A DNA stretch of 45,501 nucleotides from an uncultured Verrucomicrobiota bacterium. Lineage in GTDB: Bacteria; Verrucomicrobiota; Kiritimatiellia; Kiritimatiellales; Tichowtungiaceae. A model generated the notes under the pieces. That model was not told the DNA's origin, searched no databases, and was given only the letters and a program-made list of their open reading frames with translations. Of this stretch, positions 26,953 to 34,715 are shown one piece after another. Both the position numbers and the translations under genes were made by a program. The stretch's first letter is position 1, and each line of letters starts with the position of its first letter. The stretch is taken from positions 1 through 45,501 of the forward strand of contig CAIKWE010000002.1 of assembly GCA_903831085.1 (NCBI GenBank). The letters are read 5' to 3'.

Positions 26953-26969
26953 TTTCTAAACATTGGAAA
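26953..26969. repeat. Dispersed palindrome, variant TTTCTAA-ACA-TTGGAAA
   Basis: One arm change from consensus. It lies 10 bases after tRNA-Lys and 5 bases before the phosphomannomutase stop codon, between convergent units. Confidence 0.75.
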
Positions 26970-26973
26970 CCTC

Positions 26974-28299
26974 TTATGCGCGAATCAGCGCGAGAATTTC
27001 GTCGCGTTTGGCGGCCATTTTTTCAGGCGTTTTGGCTTCGAGGTTGAGACGCACGAGCGGTTCGGTGTTGGACGAGCGGACGTTGAACCACCAGTCGGTG
27101 TATTCATAGGAGTTGCCGTCGAGCTGGAATTTGCGCGCGTCGCCGTATTTGGCGTCGAGTTTCTTGAAGACCGTCTGCACATCGGCGACCTTGGAGTTGA
27201 TTTCACCGGCGGCGAAGTAGCGCTTAATCGGCTTGATCAGTTGGGAAAGCGTTTTGCCGGTTTTGCTGATGACGTTGGCGACGCAGATGGCGGCCAGCGA
27301 AGAGCTTTCGGTGTAATAGTTGTCGCGGAAATAGTAGTGACCGGAAAGCTCGCCGGCGAAAACGGCATCGGCTTCGCGCATCTGCGCTTTGATAAAGGCG
27401 TGGCCGACGCGCGACATCATCGGCCTGCCGCCCGCTTCTTCAATAACTTCTTTGACGGCCCAGCTGCTGCGCAGATCGTAGAAGATTGCGGCGCGGGGAA
27501 ATTTTTCGAGCATGGATTGCGCAACAAGGGCGGTGATCATATCCATGGTGACCACTTCGCCGTTCTCGTCGAGAAAGCCCGCGCGATCGGCGTCACCGTC
27601 AAAGGCGATGCCGAAGTCGTAGCCGCCCTTTTTGAGTCTGGCGGAAATATCGTGGAGCGTGTGGAGGTCAAGTGGATTGGCTTCGTGGTTCGGGAAGGTG
27701 CCGTCGAGCACGTCATACATCGGGGTAATATCGAACATCTTGTCTGTGAAAACGCCGCCTTCAGAAATGCCCATGCCGTTCGCGTAATCGATGACGACCT
27801 TGAGCGGCTTCTTGATTTTTGCAAACGTCCGGATGTGGGCGAAGTATTCCGGCTTGATGTCATACGTCGTCACGTTGCCGGGTTTGGCCGCCGGCGCATC
27901 GAAGGACTGTTCGTTCACGATGCGTTCGATGTCGGCGATGCCGGTCGCGCCGCTGATCGGGATGGCCAACTCGCGGCAGAGTTTCATGCCGTTCCATTCG
28001 CCGGGATTATGCGAGGCGGTGATGATCGCGGACCCGTCAGCGCCGAGCTTTCCGTTGGCGTGGTAGGACATGGGCGTGGAAACCAACCCGATGTTGATGA
28101 CATCGACGCCTTGCATTGTGAGGCCTTTAGCCATCGCATTAAACAGCGGAATCGAGTGCGGGCGCATGTCGTGCCCGATCACAAATTTTTTCGGTTTCAG
28201 GAACGTGGCGACCGCTCGCCCGATTTTGAAGGCGATATCTTCGGTCAGATCTTTGCCGTAAATTCCACGGATATCGTATGCCTTATAAATTCCAGCCAT
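26974..28299 (-). CDS. Phosphomannomutase/phosphoglucomutase
   Basis: This 441-residue enzyme of the alpha-D-phosphohexomutase family interconverts hexose-1- and hexose-6-phosphates for sugar-nucleotide synthesis, probably mannose and/or glucose. The catalytic phosphoserine loop TASHNP is at 94-99 (Ser96). The metal loop DGDADR is at 234-239. The sugar-binding loop is GELSGHYYF (about 321) and the phosphate-binding loop RSSNTEPLVR is near the C-terminus. Layout matches Pseudomonas AlgC/E. coli ManB (CpsG). ATG 28299 is preceded by AAGGAGAACATC. Glucose/mannose dual specificity is usual for this group; the true preference is unknown. Confidence 0.93.
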   Translation of the reverse strand: MAGIYKAYDIRGIYGKDLTEDIAFKIGRAVATFLKPKKFVIGHDMRPHSIPLFNAMAKGLTMQGVDVINIGLVSTPMSYHANGKLGADGSAIITASHNPGEWNGMKLCRELAIPISGATGIADIERIVNEQSFDAPAAKPGNVTTYDIKPEYFAHIRTFAKIKKPLKVVIDYANGMGISEGGVFTDKMFDITPMYDVLDGTFPNHEANPLDLHTLHDISARLKKGGYDFGIAFDGDADRAGFLDENGEVVTMDMITALVAQSMLEKFPRAAIFYDLRSSWAVKEVIEEAGGRPMMSRVGHAFIKAQMREADAVFAGELSGHYYFRDNYYTESSSLAAICVANVISKTGKTLSQLIKPIKRYFAAGEINSKVADVQTVFKKLDAKYGDARKFQLDGNSYEYTDWWFNVRSSNTEPLVRLNLEAKTPEKMAAKRDEILALIRA

Positions 28300-28334
28300 G
28301 ATGTTCTCCTTATTTATGAAAAAGAGCGCCCTTT

Positions 28335-28742
28335 CTAGCGGGATTCGGCGAGCTTTTCAACAAAACCCTGCATACAAAGTATAAGCGCCGGATCGTCCGA
28401 GTCAGCCGCAGGCAGATAAATGTTTTTCCTCTGCTCGCCGACCCGGCGGGCGGCTGTGAAAACGGCTGTCAGCTCGGCCGTTTCTCCCGGCCCGATCATC
28501 TGCTTACTGAGCCTGACCTGTGTGCAGCTGCACGTGGCTTGCGGCATCCCAGCGACAAACGTGGTGTCGCCCTCATTACGAATGATAAATACGTTGGTCA
28601 CCACTGCCGACTGAGTCACTTTTCCGAAATTGTATTCCGGTTTGTCGCACACCAGCTTCGGCCCGTTCACGGCGCTTCCAATATTTGGAAACGCCAGCAG
28701 AAAGAGGAAGCCGAATATCAAATGACGAACCATAAACTTCAT
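28335..28742 (-). CDS. Exported DUF1573 protein
   Basis: About 135 residues from ATG 28742. A signal peptide (MVRHLIFGFLFLLAFPNIGSA) is followed by a single DUF1573 beta-sandwich (YNFGKVTQSAVVTNVFIIRNEGD, ATCSCTQVRL, IGPGETAELTAVF). DUF1573 is an ASPM/Hydin-like Ig fold common in Bacteroidota and PVC bacteria; its function is not known. An in-frame GTG at 28763 would place the start within the inverted repeat of the neighbouring cassette, and neither start has a good ribosome site. A copy of the dispersed palindrome (28676-28690) lies in the signal-peptide codons FPNIG. Confidence 0.78.
   Translation of the reverse strand: MKFMVRHLIFGFLFLLAFPNIGSAVNGPKLVCDKPEYNFGKVTQSAVVTNVFIIRNEGDTTFVAGMPQATCSCTQVRLSKQMIGPGETAELTAVFTAARRVGEQRKNIYLPAADSDDPALILCMQGFVEKLAESR
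28676..28690. repeat. Dispersed palindrome TTCCAA-TAT-TTGGAA
   Basis: Perfect 6-bp arms. It encodes part of the signal peptide of the DUF1573 protein on the minus strand. Confidence 0.8.
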
Positions 28743-28749
28743 TTTATTA

Positions 28750-28768
28750 GCCACAAAAAACACGAAAA
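28750..28768. repeat. Inverted repeat, left arm, flanking the GxxExxY gene
   Basis: GCCACAAAAAACACGAAAA. Its reverse complement recurs at 29167-29185 with one mismatch (18 of 19). It ends at the base next to the GxxExxY stop codon. Confidence 0.85.
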
Positions 28769-29155
28769 TTAATCCGGAAGACTCTGAAGATACTTCTTAA
28801 CCTGGAGCTTCGCCGAGCCAAAATTAATTAGAAGGCCCGTTTCAATCCGGGCAGAGGTTAAATAACCAATCACTTGGGCAATATGTTCAGGGGAAATATC
28901 CCGACAGGCTTTCAGTTCCACAATCAGGCAGTTTTCTACAAATAGGTCAGCAAAATATTCACCAAGCACGGTTTCGTCCTCATCATAAACCGTCAGAGGG
29001 TGCTGCTGCTTTACATCAAGACCCTGTTTGCGCAGACGATTTGCCAAAGCATTTTCATAAATTTTTTCTAAATGCCCGTTCCGGTGGTACGAATGAATAG
29101 CAAAGCTGGTTTCGCGCACCACATCACACAACTCATTTATATTTTCCCACCCCAT
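28769..29155 (-). CDS. GxxExxY-family protein (PD-(D/E)XK-like fold)
   Basis: The 128-residue product carries the name motif GHLEKIY (27-33), a Q-containing strand (LDVKQQHPLTVYDED), DLFVENCLIVELKAC with the E-x-K pair of the PD-(D/E)XK fold, HIAQVIGYLTSARIETGLLINFGS, and a short tail. The family is widespread in Bacteroidota, PVC and related phyla in many copies, with no proven function. The gene is tightly bracketed by a 19-bp inverted repeat and inserted just downstream of ruvB on the same strand, so it looks like a small cassette. Co-transcription with ruvAB is possible but a DNA-repair role is not implied. Confidence 0.88.
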   Translation of the reverse strand: MGWENINELCDVVRETSFAIHSYHRNGHLEKIYENALANRLRKQGLDVKQQHPLTVYDEDETVLGEYFADLFVENCLIVELKACRDISPEHIAQVIGYLTSARIETGLLINFGSAKLQVKKYLQSLPD

Positions 29156-29166
29156 TGACCTTCCCC

Positions 29167-29185
29167 TTTTTGTGTTTTTTGTGGC
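29167..29185. repeat. Inverted repeat, right arm, flanking the GxxExxY gene
   Basis: TTTTTGTGTTTTTTGTGGC, matching the reverse complement of 28750-28768 at 18 of 19 bases. It lies 11 bases upstream of the GxxExxY start codon and 2 bases beyond the ruvB stop. Confidence 0.85.
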
Positions 29186-29187
29186 GA

Positions 29188-30198
29188 TTAAAGGAGGTTT
29201 TGCTGTGAACCGCCGGGCTTGAGGCCGAACAGATCGAAGCCTCGCGGCAGAACAACACGGCCCTGCGGCGTGCGCTTGATGAAGCCTTCCTGAATCAGAT
29301 ACGGCTCGTAAACCTCTTCGATGGTGTCGGCCTCTTCGCCGACGGAAACGGCGATCGAGTTGATGCCGACCGGGCCGCCGCCGAATTTTTCGATGATGGT
29401 GGAGAGAATCTTTTTGTCCATTTCGTCGAGACCGCTTTCGTCGATTTCGAGCAACGCCAGCGCCTTGCCCGCGACTTCGGCCGTGATGACATTGTCCGCC
29501 TTGATCTGCGCATAGTCGCGGGCACGCCGCAGCAGGTTGTTGGCGATACGCGGTGTGCCGCGCGAACGGCGGGCGATTTCGAGCGCGCCGTCCGGCTCAA
29601 TGTCGACATTCAGAATGCGTGCGGAGCGCTCGATGATGATTTTGAGCGTGGCGGCATCGTAATAGTCGAGCCGGTTGACGAGACCGAAGCGCGAGCGCAT
29701 CGGCGCGGAAAGCAGTCCGCTGCGGGTCGTCGCGCCGATCAGCGTGAACGGCTGAATGTTCAGACGCACGGAGCGGGCGTTCGGCCCCTGATCAATGACG
29801 ATATCGATAACGAAATCCTCCATCGCGGAATAAAGATATTCCTCAACCGACTTCTGCATGCGGTGAATTTCATCGATAAAGAGGACGTCGCCGCGCTCCA
29901 GACTGGTCAGCAGTCCAGCGAGGTCACCGGGTTTGTCGATGACCGGGCCAGAGGTGCATTTGATGTTCGCGCCCATCGCCTCGGCAATGATGTAGGCCAG
30001 CGTGGTTTTACCGAGACCGGGCGGGCCGGAAAGCAGGGCGTGATCAAGCACGTCGCCGCGCGCTTTGGCCGCCTGTACAAACAGCTCGAGCCGCTCTTTG
30101 ATTTTGTCCTGTCCGGTGAAATCGGCAAATCTCGACGGACGCAACTTGATGTCGAAGTCCTTATCGGGGCGATTGAGTGTTGTGACAGTGTGTTCCAT
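29188..30198 (-). CDS. ruvB: Holliday junction branch migration ATPase RuvB
   Basis: RuvB is the hexameric motor that, with RuvA, moves Holliday junctions in recombinational repair. At 336 residues it is full length. [21 protein letters not shown] leads to Walker [12 protein letters not shown] (about 60-70), the Walker B DEIHRM, the RuvB beta-hairpin region ([24 protein letters not shown]), and the C-terminal winged helix ending [13 protein letters not shown]. Its ATG directly abuts the ruvA stop (TAA-ATG), so the two are translationally coupled. ruvC is not present in this window. Confidence 0.97.
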   Translation of the reverse strand: MEHTVTTLNRPDKDFDIKLRPSRFADFTGQDKIKERLELFVQAAKARGDVLDHALLSGPPGLGKTTLAYIIAEAMGANIKCTSGPVIDKPGDLAGLLTSLERGDVLFIDEIHRMQKSVEEYLYSAMEDFVIDIVIDQGPNARSVRLNIQPFTLIGATTRSGLLSAPMRSRFGLVNRLDYYDAATLKIIIERSARILNVDIEPDGALEIARRSRGTPRIANNLLRRARDYAQIKADNVITAEVAGKALALLEIDESGLDEMDKKILSTIIEKFGGGPVGINSIAVSVGEEADTIEEVYEPYLIQEGFIKRTPQGRVVLPRGFDLFGLKPGGSQQNLL

Positions 30199-30789
30199 TT
30201 ATTTTCCTGTGAGGGCTCCACGGATAATTTCTTCAACCGAGGTCGATGGTTCGAGTTTGATCGCCTTGACCATTTTACGGGCATCGTCCTGTTTGTAGCC
30301 GAGAGAAATGAGCGCGAGCGCGGCGTCGCGCAGGCGGCTGTCGCCGGGCAGATCATCGGACCCGGCCAGCGTTTCCAGCGCCTCGCCAGCGGAAAACTTA
30401 TCGCGCAGTTCAACGATAATGCGCTCCGCTGTTTTTTTACCGATGCCGGAGATAGAGGAGAGCCGTTTGACGTCACTTTCAATCAGCGCGGTTTTCAGTT
30501 CGCGAACTGAAAGACCGGAGAGCGCGCTGACCGCGATTTTCGGGCCGACACCGCTGACGCCGAGCAGGAGCGTGAACATCCGGCGCTCGTCCTCCGTGGC
30601 AAAGCCGAACAGCACCTGCGAGACTTCAGTGATGTGGTGATAGATCAGGATGCGGGTTTTTGCCCCTTCGGGCGGTAGGCGGTCGAAACTGCTGAGCGGG
30701 ACAAGCACTTCGTAGCCGACGCCGCCGGTATTGATTACAGCGCGGCCGGGCTGTTTTTCTTCGAGAAGGCCTTCCAGGAAAGTAATCAT
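30199..30789 (-). CDS. ruvA: Holliday junction DNA helicase subunit RuvA
   Basis: RuvA binds the four-way junction and loads RuvB. At 196 residues it matches the family. Domain I (OB fold) has VLVPLSSFDRLP and LIYHHITEVSQVLFGF. Domain II holds two helix-hairpin-helix motifs (LLLGVSGVGPKIAVSALSG; LSSISGIGKKTAERIIVELRDK). Domain III (residues about 150-194: SRLRDAALALISLGYKQDDA) contacts RuvB. The stop joins the ruvB start. A heptamer run (GAANTAT type) lies just upstream of its ATG at 30789. Confidence 0.96.
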   Translation of the reverse strand: MITFLEGLLEEKQPGRAVINTGGVGYEVLVPLSSFDRLPPEGAKTRILIYHHITEVSQVLFGFATEDERRMFTLLLGVSGVGPKIAVSALSGLSVRELKTALIESDVKRLSSISGIGKKTAERIIVELRDKFSAGEALETLAGSDDLPGDSRLRDAALALISLGYKQDDARKMVKAIKLEPSTSVEEIIRGALTGK

Positions 30790-30814
30790 GGCGCGAGCCT
30801 ACCAGAGAGTCCAC

Positions 30815-30846
30815 GAAGTATGAACTATGAAATATGAAAGATGAAC
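30815..30846. repeat. Second heptamer tract (GAANTAT type)
   Basis: Units GAAGTAT, GAACTAT, GAAATAT, GAAAGAT, GAAC: period 7 but unrelated in sequence to the RGNCY tracts. It lies 26 bases upstream of the ruvA start. Confidence 0.6.
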
Positions 30847-30867
30847 CCCGGAGCAGGCCATCCTTTA

Positions 30868-30899
30868 AACAGAAAAGCCCCGCAGAAATGATTTCTGCG
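30868..30899 (-). terminator. Intrinsic terminator of the 33-residue gene
   Basis: On the minus strand CGCAGAAAT-C-ATTTCTGCG (9-bp perfect arms) is followed by GGGGCTTTTCTGTTT. It lies 30 bases after the stop of the small basic gene. Confidence 0.75.
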
Positions 30900-30929
30900 A
30901 GGTTATTCGGCTCCGGAGGCGAGAAGTGG

Positions 30930-31031
30930 TTACTTCTTCTTGGCGGCGGCTTCGCGAGCACGCACTTTGAGGCGTTTCTTGCGGAGAACGCGGCGGCGCT
31001 GTTTGGTTCGTTCTTTAAGTTGCTGACCCAT
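30930..31031 (-). CDS. 33-residue basic protein (MGQQ type)
   Basis: A short open frame from ATG 31031 encodes MGQQLKERTKQRRRVLRKK followed by RLKVRAREAAAKKK, then TAA. More than half of the residues are Lys or Arg, and Gly-Gln-Gln follows Met. From memory, similar MGQQ...KRRRR...KRKK mini-proteins are found in PVC and neighbouring phyla and are likely RNA- or ribosome-associated; this is recollection, not a search. Support from sequence: a TTGACG-N17-TACAAG promoter ends 11 bases before the ATG, and an intrinsic terminator follows, so it is a single-gene unit. The very short leader has no Shine-Dalgarno, suggesting leaderless translation. Confidence 0.6.
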   Translation of the reverse strand: MGQQLKERTKQRRRVLRKKRLKVRAREAAAKKK

Positions 31032-31042
31032 AGTGGGGAGAG

Positions 31043-31071
31043 CTTGTAGCCGAAGGCGTCCGCGCCGTCAA
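31043..31071 (-). promoter_or_regulatory. Promoter of the 33-residue gene
   Basis: On the minus strand TTGACG (31071-31066), a 17-base spacer, and TACAAG (31048-31043). The transcript would start about 5 bases before the ATG at 31031. Confidence 0.5.
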
Positions 31072-31122
31072 TTGCTTTTGCTAAAAACTGGATTTTGCCG
31101 GCCCGCATCTTAGAATGCCCGC

Positions 31123-32088
31123 ATGAAACGTCGTCAAAAAAACCGTAAACTCTGGATCACTATCATTCTCCTTTCATTGGCTCTGGCGGGAACCTGGTTT
31201 TCCCGCCTCCGGCAGAAGGAGGAAGATTATCCGCGCGACGAAGCGCCGAAGCTGGATGAAACCTGGTCGTTCGGCAGCGGCGACGTCAAAGTGGCGCGCA
31301 TTCCGCTCGACGGCATCATTATGCGCAACGAAGAAGACGGTTTTTTCACCGCCCGTACCGATATGGTTGAAAGCATTCTCACGCAGGTGCGCGCCGCCGA
31401 ACGCGACACGGAAATGCGCGCCATCATCCTGGAAGTCAACTCGCCCGGCGGCGGCGTCACGCCCAGCGATGAAATCTATAACGCGCTCCGCAAATTCCGT
31501 GAAAGCCGTCCCGACCGCCGCGTGATCGTCTTCATCCGCGACCTCGGAGCCTCCGGCGCCTACTACGCCGCCATGGCCGGCGACTTTATCATCGCCGAAC
31601 CGACCGCCGTGGTCGGCTCGATCGGCGTGATCATGCAAACCATGAACCTGCAGGGGCTTTCGGAAAAAATCGGCATCACCGACGTCACCATTAAATCGGG
31701 AGCCAACAAAGATATGCTCAACCCCTTCCGTCCGGTTGACACCAACCAGCTGGCGTTGTTGCAGGTTCTGATCGACGATATGCAGACTCGCTTCAGCGGC
31801 ATTGTGGTCGAGTCGCGCAAACTGGACCGCGCGGCAAAACCGGAACTGTTTGACGGCCGTATTTTTTCCGCCGGCGATGCGCTGAACAAAGGGCTGATTG
31901 ATGAGGTCGGTTACTGGAGCGACGCCCTTGCCCGCACCGCGCAATTGCTCGACACCGGCGCCCTGCGTGTTATCCGCTACGAGCCGCAACGGACATTTTT
32001 TGAGGAACTGATCGAAGGGAAAAGTCCGGTCGTGTTGCCCAGCCTGAAGCTACGCTCGCCGCAGTTTCTGTATCTTTGGAAACCATAG
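31123..32088 (+). CDS. sppA: Signal peptide peptidase SppA (36K type)
   Basis: A membrane-anchored serine protease that degrades leftover signal peptides in the periplasm. It has 321 residues, the short single-domain form. A membrane anchor is at about 9-26. The Ser/Lys dyad is Ser144 in DLGASGAYYAA and Lys196 in IKSGANKDMLNPFRP. SPGGGVTPSDEIY (107-119) forms the substrate groove, followed by VVGSIGVIMQ. The gene is divergent from the MGQQ gene with about 90 bases between. A LysM lipoprotein follows 45 bases later on the same strand. Confidence 0.95.
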   Translation: MKRRQKNRKLWITIILLSLALAGTWFSRLRQKEEDYPRDEAPKLDETWSFGSGDVKVARIPLDGIIMRNEEDGFFTARTDMVESILTQVRAAERDTEMRAIILEVNSPGGGVTPSDEIYNALRKFRESRPDRRVIVFIRDLGASGAYYAAMAGDFIIAEPTAVVGSIGVIMQTMNLQGLSEKIGITDVTIKSGANKDMLNPFRPVDTNQLALLQVLIDDMQTRFSGIVVESRKLDRAAKPELFDGRIFSAGDALNKGLIDEVGYWSDALARTAQLLDTGALRVIRYEPQRTFFEELIEGKSPVVLPSLKLRSPQFLYLWKP

Positions 32089-32093
32089 GGAAA

Positions 32094-32122
32094 TGGAATA
32101 GCTGGAATAATGGAGTATTGAA
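32094..32122. repeat. Short TGGAATA-type repeat run
   Basis: TGGAATAGC, TGGAATAA, TGGAGTAT, TGAAGGAG: 8-9-base units between sppA and the lipoprotein gene, the last giving the AGGAGG ribosome site. A similar run reads on the minus strand at 15435-15465. Confidence 0.45.
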
Positions 32123-32133
32123 GGAGGACGGTT

Positions 32134-32637
32134 ATGAAAAATTTTATTTTTATTGTTTTAATAGCCATCGGGCTGGCCGGATGTGAATCGATGCCTTTTG
32201 AGATGCAGACCCGCGCCGACCGCGCCGCGATGAGTCAGGATCAGCTCCTTGCGCAGGAAAGCCAGCGGCGTATGGCCGGTCGGCTTGAATCGGTTGAAAT
32301 GCAAATAGGCCAAATGAGCCGCGACATTGACGCCCTGAAAGGCCAGCTCAGCACCCGTTGCGCCGCCATTGAGCAGAAAAGTGAAGCCGATAAGCGCGAA
32401 ATGGTCACCCGATTGAGCGGCGAACTGGATAAACTGATGAAACAGGCTTCGGCGCCCAGACCCGCCGCGACAGCAACGCCCGCCGGTCGCGGCATCGAAC
32501 ACGTCATCAAGCCCGGCGAAACACTCTACATCATTGCCAAGGCCTATAACGTCAGCTCGAAAACCATTATCGACGCAAACAAAATTCAGGATCCGGGGCG
32601 CCTGTCTGTCGGACAAAAACTTCTCATACCGCAGTAA
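32134..32637 (+). CDS. LysM-domain lipoprotein with coiled coil
   Basis: The 167-residue product starts at ATG 32134 with a strong GGAGG site 6 bases upstream. The lipobox LAGC puts the lipidated Cys at 17. Residues about 35-105 form a heptad-rich coiled coil (GRLESVEMQIGQMSRDIDAL, LSGELDKLMKQ). A proline/alanine linker follows, then one LysM domain (about 121-166: HVIKPGETLYIIAKAYNVSS...GQKLLIPQ) that binds peptidoglycan. The layout suggests an outer- or inner-membrane tether to the cell wall. Specific function unknown. It converges with the glycosyltransferase gene, with 18 bases between stops. Confidence 0.85.
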   Translation: MKNFIFIVLIAIGLAGCESMPFEMQTRADRAAMSQDQLLAQESQRRMAGRLESVEMQIGQMSRDIDALKGQLSTRCAAIEQKSEADKREMVTRLSGELDKLMKQASAPRPAATATPAGRGIEHVIKPGETLYIIAKAYNVSSKTIIDANKIQDPGRLSVGQKLLIPQ

Positions 32638-32655
32638 ACGGCCAGCCTTTCGCCT

Positions 32656-34500
32656 TCATTTCTTGATATACTTCTCCGCATACTCAAGGGAGAGCCGCCG
32701 ACCTTCTTCGGTTTGGGCGGGTGTCATTTTTTTTACAATCAACGAGAGAACCTCTGCCGCTTGCTCATACCCCTGTGTCGCCGCAGTGGCTATCCATGCG
32801 TATGCTTGCACATCATTCTGCGGAACGCCTTTGCCATTGGCATAAACAATCCCCAGATTGAATTGTGCTGTTGCATCTCCCTGTTCCGCAACAAGGCGAC
32901 GCTGATTCATCGCTTCTATGTAATCATGAGGCGATAATTTTGCGTTATCTTTACGCATATAGACTTTGATACCGCCTTGCGAAATGATGGGCGTGAGTTC
33001 AAGATGAAACCGCTCCAGACTGGCTTTTACAGACTGTTCATCCGCGGGGTACATAGTGCCCAGCACAAGCGCTTGAATATTGGATTCTCCTGTTTGCCGG
33101 AAGGCTTCTTCCACATTCAAATATCCGCTTTCCCACATCATTAGAGCTCGCCGCTGGGCGTAGTAAGGGAAAGAAGAGTCCCAGGCCAGCCCGTAGCAGA
33201 GGAGGACACCATTTGGATCGGTGTATTGGCGGGTGAGTTGTGCGGTGGAGACAAAAGAGCTGGAGGCGTCGTAACGTTGACTGGGGAGCAAGGTGCGGAC
33301 ATAGCCGCTGATCATGAAAAAGACCAGGGCCGGGATCAGTATTCGGCGCCCGATAGAGGCGCTGACAGGACGCTTCAGCAGGTTGGAAAAAACGAGTGCT
33401 ACGGCCACAAAAAAGTACAGGGTGTTGCTGTACCAATAGTACTCATGTACGAAGTACAGGTTGGTGTACACGATCGGTCCCAGCATGAAGGTTGCGAAAA
33501 ACGAAATAAAAAAAATCCGGTGTTTTCCGGAAAGATATAATGCGGCCCAAAACAAACTGATTGCCCACGGCCAAAGAACAGAAATTTTCAATACATTGAC
33601 GGGGAGGATATACGGGATTGACCGGTCGACGAGGTCGCGCCAGTACACGGGATTTAGTTTTTGCTGAAGGGTGCCGAAGTTCCATGCTGTAAGATTTTTC
33701 GACACAAGAGCCCCGGCCGCAGGATGTTGAGCTTTGATGCCGTCCGCGAAAATTGTCCAGGCGGCCGCAACGGCCAAAGGTATAACGACGTAAGTCACGG
33801 CCATAACAGCCAAGATCCGGATTGTTTTTACTGAGAAATGCCGTCCCTTCTGGTTTTCCCACCAGAACAGACAGAAGATGCCCGCAAGCGGTAATGCAAT
33901 GGTAAATGTCGTGATCTTAACGAGCGCGGCGGTAATGCCGGCTAACCCGGCGGTTATTTTCCAAGCGGTTTCTTTATTTCCAAAAGAGCTGACCACGCCG
34001 AGTAAATAAAGAAGGGTGAAAAACAGCGCGGTCGATTCGATCATAAATGTGCGTGACCAGAAAATATAAAGCGGGCATATCAACGCCATGGAAACCGCCA
34101 GATAGCCGCAAACCCTGCTTTTGAACAGCCTGAGAATCAGTAAATACAGAATCCAAAGAGACGCGTAGAAAAACAGCAGACTGACCATCCGTCCTGTCTG
34201 GTCCAGATCGCTTCCCATGGCCTTGCAGGCAAGCGCAACGATTCCTTGAAACAGCGGAAATTCCATGGGAATGGACCATGGTGCGCCGAGAACGGGTGTT
34301 TCATAAGCAAGTTTGAACCCGTCCTGAATAAAATAATACGCGGTAATCGCCGTTTGACTTTGCCGAAACCCATGGCGGTCAACCAGCGAGTGCCGCCACC
34401 CGACCATTGAAAAACCCAAATGCAAACAGAGGCAAACTGCTGTCAGCCATCGGACATATCGGAGGTTGAGGCTCTCTATATTTTCCGGTTCATTGGTCAT
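32656..34500 (-). CDS. GT-C-type membrane glycosyltransferase-like protein with C-terminal Sel1 repeat
   Basis: About 614 residues from ATG 34500. Earlier in-frame starts (ATG 34629, TTG 34650) would add an unlikely leader, but the true start is uncertain because no good ribosome site is seen. TM1 (LTAVCLCLHLGFSMVGW) is followed by a periplasmic loop with the WRHSLVDRHGFRQSQTAITAYYF pattern seen in PMT/GT39-type (DolP-mannose-like) transferases; many TMs follow. The last about 90 residues are soluble: a Sel1-like unit (EQGDATAQFNLGIVYANGKGVPQNDVQAYAW) and a closing TEEGRRLSLEYAEKYIKK. Likely uses a polyprenyl-linked sugar in the periplasm; donor and acceptor unknown. The neighbour upstream shares this architecture. 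Confidence 0.75.
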   Translation of the reverse strand: MTNEPENIESLNLRYVRWLTAVCLCLHLGFSMVGWRHSLVDRHGFRQSQTAITAYYFIQDGFKLAYETPVLGAPWSIPMEFPLFQGIVALACKAMGSDLDQTGRMVSLLFFYASLWILYLLILRLFKSRVCGYLAVSMALICPLYIFWSRTFMIESTALFFTLLYLLGVVSSFGNKETAWKITAGLAGITAALVKITTFTIALPLAGIFCLFWWENQKGRHFSVKTIRILAVMAVTYVVIPLAVAAAWTIFADGIKAQHPAAGALVSKNLTAWNFGTLQQKLNPVYWRDLVDRSIPYILPVNVLKISVLWPWAISLFWAALYLSGKHRIFFISFFATFMLGPIVYTNLYFVHEYYWYSNTLYFFVAVALVFSNLLKRPVSASIGRRILIPALVFFMISGYVRTLLPSQRYDASSSFVSTAQLTRQYTDPNGVLLCYGLAWDSSFPYYAQRRALMMWESGYLNVEEAFRQTGESNIQALVLGTMYPADEQSVKASLERFHLELTPIISQGGIKVYMRKDNAKLSPHDYIEAMNQRRLVAEQGDATAQFNLGIVYANGKGVPQNDVQAYAWIATAATQGYEQAAEVLSLIVKKMTPAQTEEGRRLSLEYAEKYIKK

Positions 34501-34715
34501 GACGGGTCTGGTTTGTCGAGAGGGCGATGCCTGCGGCGGTTCAGGGGTTATTTGTTCGGTGGCAATCGCCGTGCGCCAGCTGTTTCCCCGACGGAAGTAG
34601 AGCATGATTGAGAGATCGCGGCCACCCATTTCTTTAATCGTCAGCTTCAATTCCCCCGCTTTACGGCGGATCCATCGAGTCGAAACGGCCGCGGCAGTTG
34701 CGGACGACGGCTTTC

